Below are positions 33,445 to 42,069 of a DNA stretch of 64,000 nucleotides, one piece after another (the first letter of the stretch is position 1; every line of letters starts with the position of its first letter). This stretch comes from KBS50 sp042434095. GTDB taxonomy: Bacteria; Actinomycetota; Actinomycetes; Mycobacteriales; Micromonosporaceae. Where the stretch lies: positions 372,001 through 436,000 of the forward strand of contig NZ_JBHLUE010000011.1 in NCBI RefSeq assembly GCF_042434095.1. The letters are read 5' to 3'. A program made the translations under genes and the position numbers. Under the pieces are notes generated by a model, which had not been told where the DNA came from, ran no database searches, and was given only the letters and a program-made list of their open reading frames with translations.

Positions 33445-34275
33445 TCAGGAGATGTCGCGGGTACGCATCAGCAGCGTGCCGATCACCCCGGTGACCACCG
33501 CATAGCCGATCAGCACCAGCGCGCCGACCCACTGCGGTGGATTGCCGGGCAGGTCGGTCCCGCTGATCATCAGCTGCGAGGCGATCGACGGGACGATCAC
33601 CTGGAGCTTGCCGGTCCACTCCCACTTCTGGGCGAGCAGGGTGAAGATGATCCCCGCGGCGAAGGTGCCCAGCACGTACGCCAGCGCCGCGGTCACCGTG
33701 GCCCCGATCTGGCTGCGGATCAGCACGCCCAGGCCGACGCCCAGGATGCCCCACAGCACGTACGCGAGCAGGTTGAGCAGGATCGGCCGCGTCGTTCCCC
33801 ACTCACCCAGATGGTCGGCCACCCCCTGGGAGCGCAGGAAGATCACCCCGGCCGGGATCGACAGCACCGTGGTGACCAGCCAGACCACCACCCCGAAGAG
33901 CGCCGCCGTCACCAGCTTGGCGAGCACCACGGCGGTGCGGTGCGGGGTGGCCAGGAAGGTGGTGGTGGCGGTCTGGTGGTAGAACTCGTTGGTCACCACG
34001 AGGATGCCCAGCAGCATCACGAAGAGCAGCCCGAAGAACTGCCCCGAGGTGAACAGGTTGGCCGCCTGGAAGAGGCTGTCGGCCTGCGCCCGGATCTGTT
34101 CGGCCTGCTCCGGGGTGGCGTTCGGCGGGATCTCCCGGGCCGCCTGCAGGGTGAAGTGCGCGCTGATGGCGTTGAAGGCGAACGCCAGCACCAGCATCAC
34201 GAACGCGCCGAGGCCGAACAGCCACCACGTGTTCGTCGTACGGATCTTGAGCAGCTCGGATCGCACCAGACTCAT
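33445..34275 (-). CDS. ABC-2 type transporter permease
   Basis: A 276-residue membrane protein with six hydrophobic segments, beginning MSLVRSELLKIRTTNTWWLF, the usual start of ABC-2 permeases of the antibiotic-resistance/export type. A polar loop with charged helix (REIPPNATPEQAEQIRAQ) follows the first helix. Its ATG overlaps the stop of the ATPase gene (ATGA), so the two form an exporter unit. Substrate unknown. Confidence 0.88.
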   Translation of the reverse strand: MSLVRSELLKIRTTNTWWLFGLGAFVMLVLAFAFNAISAHFTLQAAREIPPNATPEQAEQIRAQADSLFQAANLFTSGQFFGLLFVMLLGILVVTNEFYHQTATTTFLATPHRTAVVLAKLVTAALFGVVVWLVTTVLSIPAGVIFLRSQGVADHLGEWGTTRPILLNLLAYVLWGILGVGLGVLIRSQIGATVTAALAYVLGTFAAGIIFTLLAQKWEWTGKLQVIVPSIASQLMISGTDLPGNPPQWVGALVLIGYAVVTGVIGTLLMRTRDIS

Positions 34276-35210
34276 CGGATCGCCGCCTTTCCGGCCGTCA
34301 GCTCCAGGAACACGCCCTCCAGGTCCGGGCGTTCGGCGACCAGTTCGTGCAGCTCCACCTGGTGCTGCAGCGCGGCCCGCCCGACAGCGGGGGCGTCCAG
34401 CCCGGTGACCAGCAGCACCCCGTCGGCGCCCTTGTCGACCGTGACGTTCTCCCCGCCGAGGGCGCCGGCCAGCACGTCCGCCTGGGGCGTACGGACCCGG
34501 ATCCGGGTGGTGTGCGACATCGAGCCGATCACGTCGTCCACCGGGCCCTGCCGGACCAGCTTGCCGGCCGCGATGATCACCACGTCGTCGGCGAGCAGCT
34601 GCATCTCGGACAGCAGGTGGCTGGAGACCAGCACCGTGCGCCCCTCGGTGGCGAGCGTCTTGAGGAACCCGCGCATCCACCGGATGCCCTCCGGATCCAG
34701 CCCGTTGGCGGGCTCGTCGAGGATCAGCACCCGCGGGTCACCGAGCATCGCGGCCGCGATGCCGAGCCGCTGCTTCATGCCCAGCGAGTAGCCCTTGAAC
34801 TTCCGCTTGGCCGCCGGGGTCAGGCCGACCAGGGCCAGCGCCTCGTCGGCCCGGGACCGCGGCAGGCCGGCCGCCGCGGCGATCACCCGCAGGTGGTTGA
34901 TGCCGGTGCGGCCCTTGTGCGCGCTGGACGCCTCGAGCACGGCGCCCACCTGGCGCAGCGGCTCGGCGAGGTCGGCGTACCGGCTACCGCCGATGGTGGC
35001 CGTGCCCGCGGTGGGGGCGACCAGGTTGAGGAGCATCCGGAGGGTGGTCGTCTTGCCGGCGCCGTTCGGCCCCAGGAAGCCGGTCACCCGACCGGGCTCT
35101 ACGGTGAAGGACAGATCGTCGACGGCCCGTACGTTCTTGTACTGCTTCGTCAGGCCCGACACGACGATCTTGCCGTCTCCGCTGGTGGGGCTTCGCTGCC
35201 CGTCGGTCAT
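34272..35210 (-). CDS. ABC transporter ATP-binding protein (ABC-2 export type)
   Basis: A 312-residue ATPase. Walker A GPNGAGKTTT, signature YSLGMKQRLGIAAAML, Walker B VLILDEPANGLDP and the switch His in LVSSHLLSE are intact; a C-terminal domain of about 80 residues follows, as in DrrA/BcrA-type ATPases. It powers the permease downstream for export of a drug, lipid or peptide. The ATG has GGAGGAG about seven bases upstream; an upstream in-frame extension lacks a ribosome site. Confidence 0.9.
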   Translation of the reverse strand: MTDGQRSPTSGDGKIVVSGLTKQYKNVRAVDDLSFTVEPGRVTGFLGPNGAGKTTTLRMLLNLVAPTAGTATIGGSRYADLAEPLRQVGAVLEASSAHKGRTGINHLRVIAAAAGLPRSRADEALALVGLTPAAKRKFKGYSLGMKQRLGIAAAMLGDPRVLILDEPANGLDPEGIRWMRGFLKTLATEGRTVLVSSHLLSEMQLLADDVVIIAAGKLVRQGPVDDVIGSMSHTTRIRVRTPQADVLAGALGGENVTVDKGADGVLLVTGLDAPAVGRAALQHQVELHELVAERPDLEGVFLELTAGKAAIR

Positions 35211-35354
35211 CTCACTCCTCCCGTGCAATGGCGAGGCCGGACGGCCACGCCGTCGCACAGCGTGACTGAGGCACGGGCGCTGGTCAATCAGGATCGGGAC
35301 GGATTCCGATGTCATCCCCCGGCATGATCGTCGCTCCTCCTCGGGCAGGAGGGC

Positions 35355-36083
35355 TCAGACCGCGATCCAGGTGGCGCGGGCGTACCCGAGGCGCTCGCCG
35401 GCCGGCCCGTACACCGTGGACCGGACCAGCGCCTTGCGCCCCTGGGCCTCGACGGCCGCCCCGATGGCCACGCACTCGTCGCCCGGCGCGGGCACCCGCT
35501 CCACCACCGCGGCCATCCGGCCCAGCACGTACGGGCGGCCCGGCGCCAGCACCGCCCAGCCGCCGGGGCAGTCCAGCGCGGCCCAGACGGTGGCCGGGCC
35601 GGCGTCGGCCGGAACCACGAAGGGCGCGGCCGTGCGGCCGTCGGGCAGCCGGCCGGGAAAGATCCGCAGCCCGTCCGGCCGTTCCGGGCCGCAGACGTAG
35701 CAGGTGGGGAAGGGGTGCTCGACGAAGCCCGGATAGTTGGCCGCGGCCGCCCCGGCGGTGGCCGCGTCGACCGGCGGCACCGCCTCGGCCGGGAATGCCG
35801 GCACCCGCCGCAGCTCGGCCACCAGCGTGCCCTCCGGGTCGCGCACGGCCGTACCGTCGAGCCGCAGCGGCACTCCCAGCGGCGGCGGCCGGCGCAGCGT
35901 GACCTCGACGGCCGCATCCGGTCCCGCCCCGCCGGACCCGACCACCTCGCCGGTGATCTCGGCGACGCCGGCCCCGCCCGTGGCGCCGGCGGTCTCGACG
36001 GCGAGCGCCCGGGCGAACAGCCCGGCGGCGTATCCGCCGTTGCCGGAGTCCGGCGGACCGTTGAACCGAGCCTCGATGATCAC
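35355..36083 (-). CDS. Hotdog-like protein with a CYVCGPER motif
   Basis: A 242-residue protein. The start IEARFNGPPDSGNGGYAAG and the central FPTCYVCGPERPDGLRIFPG are found in a family of actinobacterial hotdog-fold, thioesterase-like proteins. No acidic catalytic residue typical of PaaI or FabZ enzymes can be assigned, so activity is open. TAGGGT ends six bases before the GTG, suggesting leaderless expression. It is divergent from the acyltransferase pair. Confidence 0.65.
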   Translation of the reverse strand: MIIEARFNGPPDSGNGGYAAGLFARALAVETAGATGGAGVAEITGEVVGSGGAGPDAAVEVTLRRPPPLGVPLRLDGTAVRDPEGTLVAELRRVPAFPAEAVPPVDAATAGAAAANYPGFVEHPFPTCYVCGPERPDGLRIFPGRLPDGRTAAPFVVPADAGPATVWAALDCPGGWAVLAPGRPYVLGRMAAVVERVPAPGDECVAIGAAVEAQGRKALVRSTVYGPAGERLGYARATWIAV

Positions 36084-36182
36084 ACCGTCACCCTACGGCG
36101 GATCGGCACCGTTCACCGGATCGACATCCGGCAACCCGCGGCAGGAAACATCGCGGGCAGCAAGCCGCCCTACACAGGGGGA

Positions 36183-36971
36183 ATGGCTGTTCTGCTCTCC
36201 GCTGACGCACCCGCCGGCACCAGCGGCTACACGCTGCTCATCGCCGACGACCCCACCCAGGTGGCCGCCGCACAGCGGCTGCGGTACCAGGTCTTCGCCG
36301 ACGAACTCGGGGCCCGGCTGGGCACCCGGACGATCGGGCTGGACTCGGACGGGCTCGACGAGCACTGCGACCACCTGCTGGTCCGGGACGACCGGACCGG
36401 GCGGGTGGTCGGGACGTACCGGATGCTCCCGCCGGATCGCGCGGCCGCGGCCGGCCGCCGGTACGGCGACGCGGAGTTCGACCTCGGCGCCCTGGACCCG
36501 CTCCGCGACCAGATCGTCGAGGTCGGCCGCTCCTGCGTGGACCCGGAACACCGTACCGGCGCGGTGATCAACCTGATGTGGGCCGGCCTCGCCCGGTACC
36601 TGCACCTCAAGGGGCTGCGCTGGCTGGGCGGCTGCGCCTCGGTGCCGCTGGACGACGGCGGGGCGGGCGCGGCGGGGGTCTGGGCGCGGGTGGCGGACCG
36701 GCACCTCTCGCCGCCGCCCATGCGGGTCCACCCGCGGCGACCCTGGCTGGCCGAGCCGGCCGGCGCGGCCGCCGTGGCCGCCCGGGCGGCCGCCGCCGCG
36801 CCGCCGCCGGTGGCCATGCCGCCGCTGCTGCGCGGCTACCTCCGGCTCGGCGCGTGGATCTGCGGGGAGCCCGCGTACGACCCCGACTTCGACTGCGCCG
36901 ACCTGTACGTCCTGCTCAACCTGGACCGGATGCACCCGCGCTACCGGAACCACTTCCTGGGCGGCGCCTGA
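36183..36971 (+). CDS. GNAT N-acyltransferase, OlsB-like (ornithine lipid or similar)
   Basis: A 262-residue protein of the hemolysin-like/OlsB acyltransferase group. AQRLRYQVFADELGARL near residue 32, VGTYRMLPP and EVGRSCVDPEHRTGAVINLMW carry the family pattern, and the C-terminus has CGEPAYDPDFDCADLYVLL. OlsB joins a 3-hydroxyacyl chain from ACP to ornithine, making the lyso-ornithine lipid that OlsA then acylates. The following gene is a PlsC-fold acyltransferase whose start overlaps this stop, as in olsBA operons. Acceptor amino acid is inference. Confidence 0.78.
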   Translation: MAVLLSADAPAGTSGYTLLIADDPTQVAAAQRLRYQVFADELGARLGTRTIGLDSDGLDEHCDHLLVRDDRTGRVVGTYRMLPPDRAAAAGRRYGDAEFDLGALDPLRDQIVEVGRSCVDPEHRTGAVINLMWAGLARYLHLKGLRWLGGCASVPLDDGGAGAAGVWARVADRHLSPPPMRVHPRRPWLAEPAGAAAVAARAAAAAPPPVAMPPLLRGYLRLGAWICGEPAYDPDFDCADLYVLLNLDRMHPRYRNHFLGGA

Positions 36972-37861
36972 TGTCCGGCGGCCGCCGGTCGGACACCTTC
37001 TGGCAGCCCCGCCCCGACTGCGGGCCGGACTGCCTGCCGCCGGCCGGCGCCGGCGGCGTCGGCCCGGTCCGCCGGGCGCTCCGGTTCGCCGGCCTGCTCG
37101 GGGTGCTGGTGCTGGGCCTGGGCCTGCTGCCGGTGCTGCCGCTGGCCGGCGCCGCCGGCCGGGCCGCGGTGGGTCGTCGCTGGGCCCGCGGCGTGCTGCG
37201 GGTGCTGGGCGTGCGCCTGGTGGCGGGCGGGGCCGGCCGGCTGCCGCGCCGAGGGGCGCTATTGGTCGCCAACCACACGTCCTGGCTGGACATCGTCGCG
37301 GTGCTGGCCCTGGCGCCGACCCGGATGCTGGCCAAGCGGGAGGTGCGCGGCTGGCCGCTCTTCGGGTGGCTGGCCGCCGCCGGGGGCACGATCTTCATCG
37401 ACCGGTCCCGACCCCGGGCCCTGCCCGGCACCGTGCGCGAGGTCGCCGCGGCGCTCCGGTCGGGCGCCCTGGTCACGGTGTTTCCGGAGGGCACGACCTG
37501 GTGCGGCGTGCCGCGGGCCGGCCGGTGCGGCGGCTCCGGCCGGTTCCGCCCGGCGATGTTCCAGGCCGCCGTGGAGGCCGGCGCCGCCGTGGTGCCGCTG
37601 GCCCTCGGCTACCGCGCCGGTGACGATCCGCGCGGCACGACGGCCGCCGCGTTCCTCGGCGAGGAGAGCCTGTACGACTCGCTGCGCCGGGTGCTCGCGA
37701 TCCGTGACCTGGTCGTCTCGGTCGGCGTGGCGCCGCCCCTCTATCCCGGCCCCGCCGCCGACCGCCGCAACCTGGCCCGCCTCGCCCAACTCGCCACCCC
37801 CCGCCCCGCCCCACCCCGGGTCCGCGCCGATCATGGAGTCGCGGTGGGAACGAATGCCTAG
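36971..37861 (+). CDS. PlsC-fold 1-acyl-acyltransferase, OlsA-like
   Basis: A 296-residue membrane-associated acyltransferase. One N-terminal hydrophobic segment (LLGVLVLGLGLLPVLPLAG) precedes the NHTSWLD (HX4D) catalytic box near residue 97, GTIFIDRS and FPEGTT. It uses acyl-ACP or acyl-CoA to acylate a lyso-lipid at the inner membrane face. Coupled to the OlsB-like gene, so the likely product is an ornithine-type aminolipid. The last codons lie inside a three-armed repeat (37828-37913). Confidence 0.82.
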   Translation: MSGGRRSDTFWQPRPDCGPDCLPPAGAGGVGPVRRALRFAGLLGVLVLGLGLLPVLPLAGAAGRAAVGRRWARGVLRVLGVRLVAGGAGRLPRRGALLVANHTSWLDIVAVLALAPTRMLAKREVRGWPLFGWLAAAGGTIFIDRSRPRALPGTVREVAAALRSGALVTVFPEGTTWCGVPRAGRCGGSGRFRPAMFQAAVEAGAAVVPLALGYRAGDDPRGTTAAAFLGEESLYDSLRRVLAIRDLVVSVGVAPPLYPGPAADRRNLARLAQLATPRPAPPRVRADHGVAVGTNA

Positions 37862-37913
37862 GAGAAGTCGATAACGCCCACCACGCCTCCATGATCGCCG
37901 AGGCGTGGTGGGC
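37828..37913. repeat. Three-armed inverted repeat at the end of the OlsA-like gene
   Basis: Arm A (CGATCATGGAG at 37828 and GGTGGG at 37843), arm B (GCCCACCACGCCT at 37876 running into CTCCATGATCG to 37897) and arm C (AGGCGTGGTGGGC, 37901-37913). B can pair with A or, perfectly over 13 bases, with C, but not both. The B-C hairpin can end transcription; A lies in coding sequence. Confidence 0.7.
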
Positions 37914-37982
37914 GGGGTGGCGCGTGGCGACTCGCGATGTATCGCGTTATCGTGACCGGGGAATCTCGCGAGGGAGAGCGTC

Positions 37983-38888
37983 ATGCCCCGGTGGACGATC
38001 GACGGCCCGCAACGGCTCACCCTTGCCGAGCCGGTCGACCGGCTGGACGTGTCGCTGATCTCCGGACGGCTCAACGTGGTCGGCGCCGACGGGCCGTGCC
38101 GGGTGGAGGTCACGCAGGGCCAGCGGACCAGCCTCCGGGTGGAGGCCCGGGACGGCCGGCTGTCCGTACGGCAGGAGCGCCCGTCGACCTGGTCCGGCCT
38201 GCTCTGGTGGCTGCTCATGGCCCGGCGGATCCGGGCGCACGTCTCCGTCGCCGTACCACCGCAGACCCGGGTGGACCTGCGGATGGTGGATGGCTCGGTG
38301 GTGGCCTCCGGCCTGCGCGCGGTGACCCGGGTGGAGGTGACCTCGGGCCAGGTGACGTTGATGGGGCTCGCCGGGCGGACCTCGGCCAAGCTGGTGTCGG
38401 GGCCGGTCGAGGCGCTGGGCGTGACCGGCGATCTGACCATGGAGACCGTCTCCGGCGAGCTGGTGCTGGCCGACGGCGGCGCCGAACGGGTGCACGCGAC
38501 CACCCGGTCCGGCTCGATCACCTGCGATCTCGACAACCCCCGGCACAGTGAGATCCGGCTGGGCACCATGTCCGGCAGCGTGACGGTCCGGGTCCGCGAG
38601 GACAGCGACCTCACGGTGCACCTGCACACCACCTCCGGACAGATCACCAGCGCCTTCCCGCGGCTGTCCGCGGCCGACGGCCCGCCGTGGGCCCGGGAGG
38701 CGCAGGGCGTCCTCGGCGCCGGCGACGGCAAGCTCTGGGCCACCTCCGTCTCCGGCAGCATCGCGCTGCTGTCCCGGCCGGTCGACGACGAGGACGACCC
38801 GGGGTACGACGAGGACCTCGACGGCGGCACGGTCGCGCCCGGGCCCGACGCGGCGGCCGGGCGGCCGGCGCCGGACGCCGCCTCGTGA
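37983..38888 (+). CDS. DUF4097-like beta-repeat (toastrack) protein
   Basis: A 301-residue soluble protein built of short repeated beta strands with recurring SGS/SGQ/SGEL turns (VEVTSGQVTLMG, METVSGELVLADGG, ATTRSGSITCDL, TMSGSVTVRV), the pattern of DUF4097/DUF4098 proteins linked to envelope or antimicrobial stress. The tail is acidic and Pro/Ala-rich. There is no signal peptide. GGGAGAG lies a few bases before the ATG. Its stop overlaps the GTG of a PadR regulator gene. The region upstream has TTATCGT at 37948, a possible -10. Confidence 0.75.
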   Translation: MPRWTIDGPQRLTLAEPVDRLDVSLISGRLNVVGADGPCRVEVTQGQRTSLRVEARDGRLSVRQERPSTWSGLLWWLLMARRIRAHVSVAVPPQTRVDLRMVDGSVVASGLRAVTRVEVTSGQVTLMGLAGRTSAKLVSGPVEALGVTGDLTMETVSGELVLADGGAERVHATTRSGSITCDLDNPRHSEIRLGTMSGSVTVRVREDSDLTVHLHTTSGQITSAFPRLSAADGPPWAREAQGVLGAGDGKLWATSVSGSIALLSRPVDDEDDPGYDEDLDGGTVAPGPDAAAGRPAPDAAS

Positions 38889-39625
38889 CGCCGGTGTTCA
38901 GCCACGGTCGGCTGCGGCTCTACCTGCTCAAGCTGCTGGCCGAGGGGCCCAAGCACGGCTACGAGCTGATTCGGTTGCTGGAGAACCGGTTTCTCGGCCT
39001 GTACGCGCCGAGCGCCGGGACCATCTATCCCCGGCTGTCCCGGATGGAGACCGAAGGCCTGGTGCGGCACACGGCCGCCGGCGGGCGCAAGACGTACGAG
39101 ATCACCGACGCCGGCCGGGCCGAGCTGCGGCAGCGGGCCGGTGAGGTGGCCGAGCTGGAGACCGAGATCCGGCACTCGGTGGCCGACCTGGCCGGGCTGG
39201 CCGCGGACATCCAGTCCGAGGTCAGCGGCTCGGTCCGGGACCTCAAGCGGGAGCTGCGGGCGGCCGCCCGCCAGTTCCGGTCCGCCGGCCCCCGCGCCGC
39301 CGATTCACCGGTACGCGAGGCCGCGGCCGACCCGTCCGCGCGGCCGCCCGCGGCCGACCGTCCCGGTAGCGCCCGTGCGGGTGGTCCGGCGGCCTCCGGC
39401 GGGGCTGGTCCGGCGGCCCCGGGTTCCCGCGCGGGACAGGGGTGGGCCGGAGCGGGCCGGGCCGGTCGATCCGGCGCGGCGGGCGAGCTGGAGCGCAAGG
39501 TGGCCGAGTTCGCTGGCGAGGCGGCCGCGCTGATCGGCGAGCGCTGGCTCACCGACGCTCAGGCACGCACGGCCATCCGGATCCTGGACGGCGCGCTCGA
39601 GGGGCTGCGCCGGCTGCTGCGCTGA
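38885..39625 (+). CDS. PadR-family transcriptional regulator with long C-terminal extension
   Basis: A 246-residue protein. Residues 10-80 are the PadR winged helix (LKLLAEGPKHGYELIRLLENRF, SAGTIYPRLSRMETEGLV), followed by a helical dimerisation segment to about 125, a Pro/Ala/Gly-rich linker and a last helix pair (LIGERWLTDAQARTAIRIL). PadR proteins usually repress an adjacent transporter or stress gene; here the coupled partner is the DUF4097-like protein. Overlap GTGA with the upstream gene. Confidence 0.85.
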   Translation: MTPVFSHGRLRLYLLKLLAEGPKHGYELIRLLENRFLGLYAPSAGTIYPRLSRMETEGLVRHTAAGGRKTYEITDAGRAELRQRAGEVAELETEIRHSVADLAGLAADIQSEVSGSVRDLKRELRAAARQFRSAGPRAADSPVREAAADPSARPPAADRPGSARAGGPAASGGAGPAAPGSRAGQGWAGAGRAGRSGAAGELERKVAEFAGEAAALIGERWLTDAQARTAIRILDGALEGLRRLLR

Positions 39626-39693
39626 GCCCGCCGACCCGCCGACCCGCCGACCCGCCGTGTCACCGCCCGGTGACGGCCGCCGGCCGCCCGACG

Positions 39694-39710
39694 TACAGGG
39701 TCTTTTCAGG
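39694..39710 (+). promoter_or_regulatory. Direct repeat before the response regulator gene
   Basis: TACAGG (39694) and TTCAGG (39705) are 11 bases apart, one helical turn, as expected for an OmpR-family dimer. It lies 45 bases before the start and resembles the repeat before pepD, suggesting autoregulation. Confidence 0.5.
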
Positions 39711-39754
39711 CGGCGTCCAGCGGCCGCGCAGCGCGGCGGCGGATGATGGGGCCC

Positions 39755-40456
39755 ATGGCCACTCCGCAGACCGAGGCGAGACTGCTCGTCGTGGAGGATG
39801 ACCCGAACATCCTCGAACTGCTCTCCGCCAGCCTCCGCTTCGCGGGCTTCGACGTGGCGACCGCGACCAGCGGCAGCGCCGCGGTGACCGCCGCCCGGGA
39901 CCGGCGGCCCGATCTCGTCGTGCTCGACGTGATGTTGCCCGACCTGGACGGGTTCGAGGTGATCCGGATCATGCGCGAGGGCGGCACCCGTACGCCGGTG
40001 GTCTTCCTGACCGCTCGGGACGCCACCGACGACAAGATCCGGGGGCTGACGCTCGGCGGCGACGACTACGTGACCAAGCCGTTCAGCCTGGAGGAGTTGA
40101 CCGCCCGGATCCGCGCCGTCCTGCGGCGTACCACCAGCGGCGAGCCGGCCACCTCCCGGCTGACCTTCGCGGACCTGGAGCTGGACGAGGAGACCCACGA
40201 GGTGTACCGCGGCGGCCAGCGGGTGCAGCTCTCGCCCACCGAGTTCAAGCTGCTCCGCTACCTGATGTTGAACGCCAACCGGGTGCTGTCCAAGGCGCAG
40301 ATCCTCGACCACGTGTGGAACTACGACTTCCGCGGCGACGACAACATCGTCGAGTCGTACATCTCGTACCTGCGGCGCAAGGTGGACACCGTCGAACCGC
40401 GACTGATCCACACCCTCCGCGGGGTCGGCTACGTGCTGCGCAAGCCGGCGGCGTGA
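39755..40456 (+). CDS. OmpR/PhoB-family response regulator (MprA-like position)
   Basis: A 233-residue regulator. Receiver domain with acidic pocket Glu14-Asp15-Asp16, phospho-acceptor Asp58 in VVLDVMLPD and Lys108 in DYVTKPFS, then a winged-helix domain from about 140 (LSPTEFKLLRYLMLNANRV, ESYISYLRRKVD). Its stop overlaps the GTG of the kinase gene, and a PepD-like protease gene follows, the order seen for mycobacterial mprA-mprB-pepD. The ATG at 39755 is preferred to one four codons upstream. Confidence 0.92.
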   Translation: MATPQTEARLLVVEDDPNILELLSASLRFAGFDVATATSGSAAVTAARDRRPDLVVLDVMLPDLDGFEVIRIMREGGTRTPVVFLTARDATDDKIRGLTLGGDDYVTKPFSLEELTARIRAVLRRTTSGEPATSRLTFADLELDEETHEVYRGGQRVQLSPTEFKLLRYLMLNANRVLSKAQILDHVWNYDFRGDDNIVESYISYLRRKVDTVEPRLIHTLRGVGYVLRKPAA

Positions 40457-42018
40457 CCGGCCCGCTCGCGCTGAAGGGCCAGCTGCGCGGCGTACCGCTG
40501 CGGGTGAAGCTGGTGGCCGCGGTGCTGGCCCTGGTGGCCGCCGCGCTCCTGGTGATCAGCCTGGCCACCGCGTACTTCCTGCGCAACTACCTGGTGGGGC
40601 AGGCCGACGGGGAACTCAAGACGGCGGCCAGCTCGGTGCAGTACCTGAGCACGCTGCCCGACAACGCGAACGCCCAGTACTGGCCGCCCACCGACTACTT
40701 CGTGGCGCTCCGGCAGCAGAACGGGCAGGTGCAGACCGCGTACGACAAGAACCGGTTCAAGACCGCCAGCCTGCCCGTCCTCCCCGGGTCGGCGCAGGGC
40801 TACCGGGACCGGCTCAACAAGCCCTTCACCACGCTGGCGCAGGACGGCAGCCTCCGCTGGCGGATGCTCTACATCCAGCTCCCCGACGGACGCCTGGCCG
40901 TGTTCGCGCAGAGCATCAACGACTCCGACCAGGCGGTCCGGCAGCTGCTCTGGATCGACATGCTGGTGGGCGGCGGGGTGCTGATCCTGCTGGCCAGCGT
41001 GGGCGCGGGCATCGTCCGGACCAGCCTGCGCCCGCTGGTGGACATCGAGCGGACCGCGGGGGCCATCGCCGGCGGCGACCTGACCCGGCGGATCCCCGAC
41101 CCCGAACCGGGGGTGCCGGAGCCGACCTCCGAGCTGGGCCGGCTGTCCCGGGCGCTGAACACGATGCTGAGCCAGATCGAGACGGCCTTCACCGCGCGGG
41201 CCGCGTCGGAGACCGCGGCCCGGCACGCCGAGTCGGTGGCCCGGGACGCGGCCGTGTCCGCGCAGGCGTCCGAGGCGCGGGCCCGGCGTTCCGAGGAGCG
41301 GATGCGGCAGTTCATCGCCGACGCCTCGCACGAGCTGCGCACCCCGCTGACCTCCATCCGCGGCTTCGCCGAGCTGTATCGGCAGGGCGCGGTCACCACG
41401 CCGGAGGACTCGGCCCGGCTGCTGCGCCGGATCGAGGACGAGGCGGCCCGGATGGGCCTGCTGGTCGAGGACCTGCTGCTGCTCGCGCGGCTGGACCGGG
41501 AGCGACCGCTCGAGCTGGCCCCGGTGGAGCTGCCGGTGCTGGCCGCCGACACCGTGCAGGCCGCCCAGGCCGTGGCGCCGGACCGGCAGATCTCTCTCTC
41601 GGTGGAGCCGGGCTCCGGCCAGCTGCTGGTGCTCGGCGACGACGCCCGGCTGCGGCAGGTGCTCACCAACCTGATGACCAACGCGCTCAGCCACACCCCG
41701 GCGGAGGCCACCATCGAGGTCCGGCTGCGGGCCGAGACCGGCAACCTGGCCGTGGTGGAGGTGGCGGACACCGGCCAGGGCCTCTCCGCGGAGCAGGCCG
41801 AGCGGGTCTTCGAGCGGTTCTACCGGGCCGACAGCGCCCGCACCCGTCGCGCGGGCGCCAACCAGGGCACCGGGCTCGGCCTCGCCATCGTGGCGGCGCT
41901 GGTGGCCGCCCACCACGGCACGGTGGAGGCGGTGGAGACCCCGGGCGGCGGGGCCACCTTCCGGGTACGGCTGCCGCGGCTGCCCGACCCGGCGCCGGAC
42001 GACGATGCTCTCAGCTAA
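40453..42018 (+). CDS. Membrane sensor histidine kinase (MprB-like position)
   Basis: A 521-residue kinase with two transmembrane helices (about 19-44 and 172-195) around a 125-residue extracytoplasmic sensor domain, a HAMP domain (195-250), a coiled region, HisKA with DASHELRTPLTS (His293) and a HATPase domain with NLMTNALSHTP, ADTGQGLS and GTGLGLAIV. It senses an envelope signal and phosphorylates the coupled regulator. Its gene overlaps the regulator by four bases, and the downstream protease gene starts 51 bases later. Confidence 0.93.
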   Translation: MTGPLALKGQLRGVPLRVKLVAAVLALVAAALLVISLATAYFLRNYLVGQADGELKTAASSVQYLSTLPDNANAQYWPPTDYFVALRQQNGQVQTAYDKNRFKTASLPVLPGSAQGYRDRLNKPFTTLAQDGSLRWRMLYIQLPDGRLAVFAQSINDSDQAVRQLLWIDMLVGGGVLILLASVGAGIVRTSLRPLVDIERTAGAIAGGDLTRRIPDPEPGVPEPTSELGRLSRALNTMLSQIETAFTARAASETAARHAESVARDAAVSAQASEARARRSEERMRQFIADASHELRTPLTSIRGFAELYRQGAVTTPEDSARLLRRIEDEAARMGLLVEDLLLLARLDRERPLELAPVELPVLAADTVQAAQAVAPDRQISLSVEPGSGQLLVLGDDARLRQVLTNLMTNALSHTPAEATIEVRLRAETGNLAVVEVADTGQGLSAEQAERVFERFYRADSARTRRAGANQGTGLGLAIVAALVAAHHGTVEAVETPGGGATFRVRLPRLPDPAPDDDALS

Positions 42019-42019
42019 C

Positions 42020-42036
42020 CTACAGCGGGGCTACAG
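42020..42036 (+). promoter_or_regulatory. Direct repeat before the pepD-like gene
   Basis: CTACAG (42020-42025) recurs exactly at 42031-42036, 11 bases on, within TAACCTACAGCGGGGCTACA. It begins directly after the kinase stop codon and 50 bases before the protease start, a good place for activation by the OmpR-type regulator. Confidence 0.55.
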
Positions 42037-42069
42037 TTCGGTCGAAGTGCCACGGGGCACAGTAAAGAC

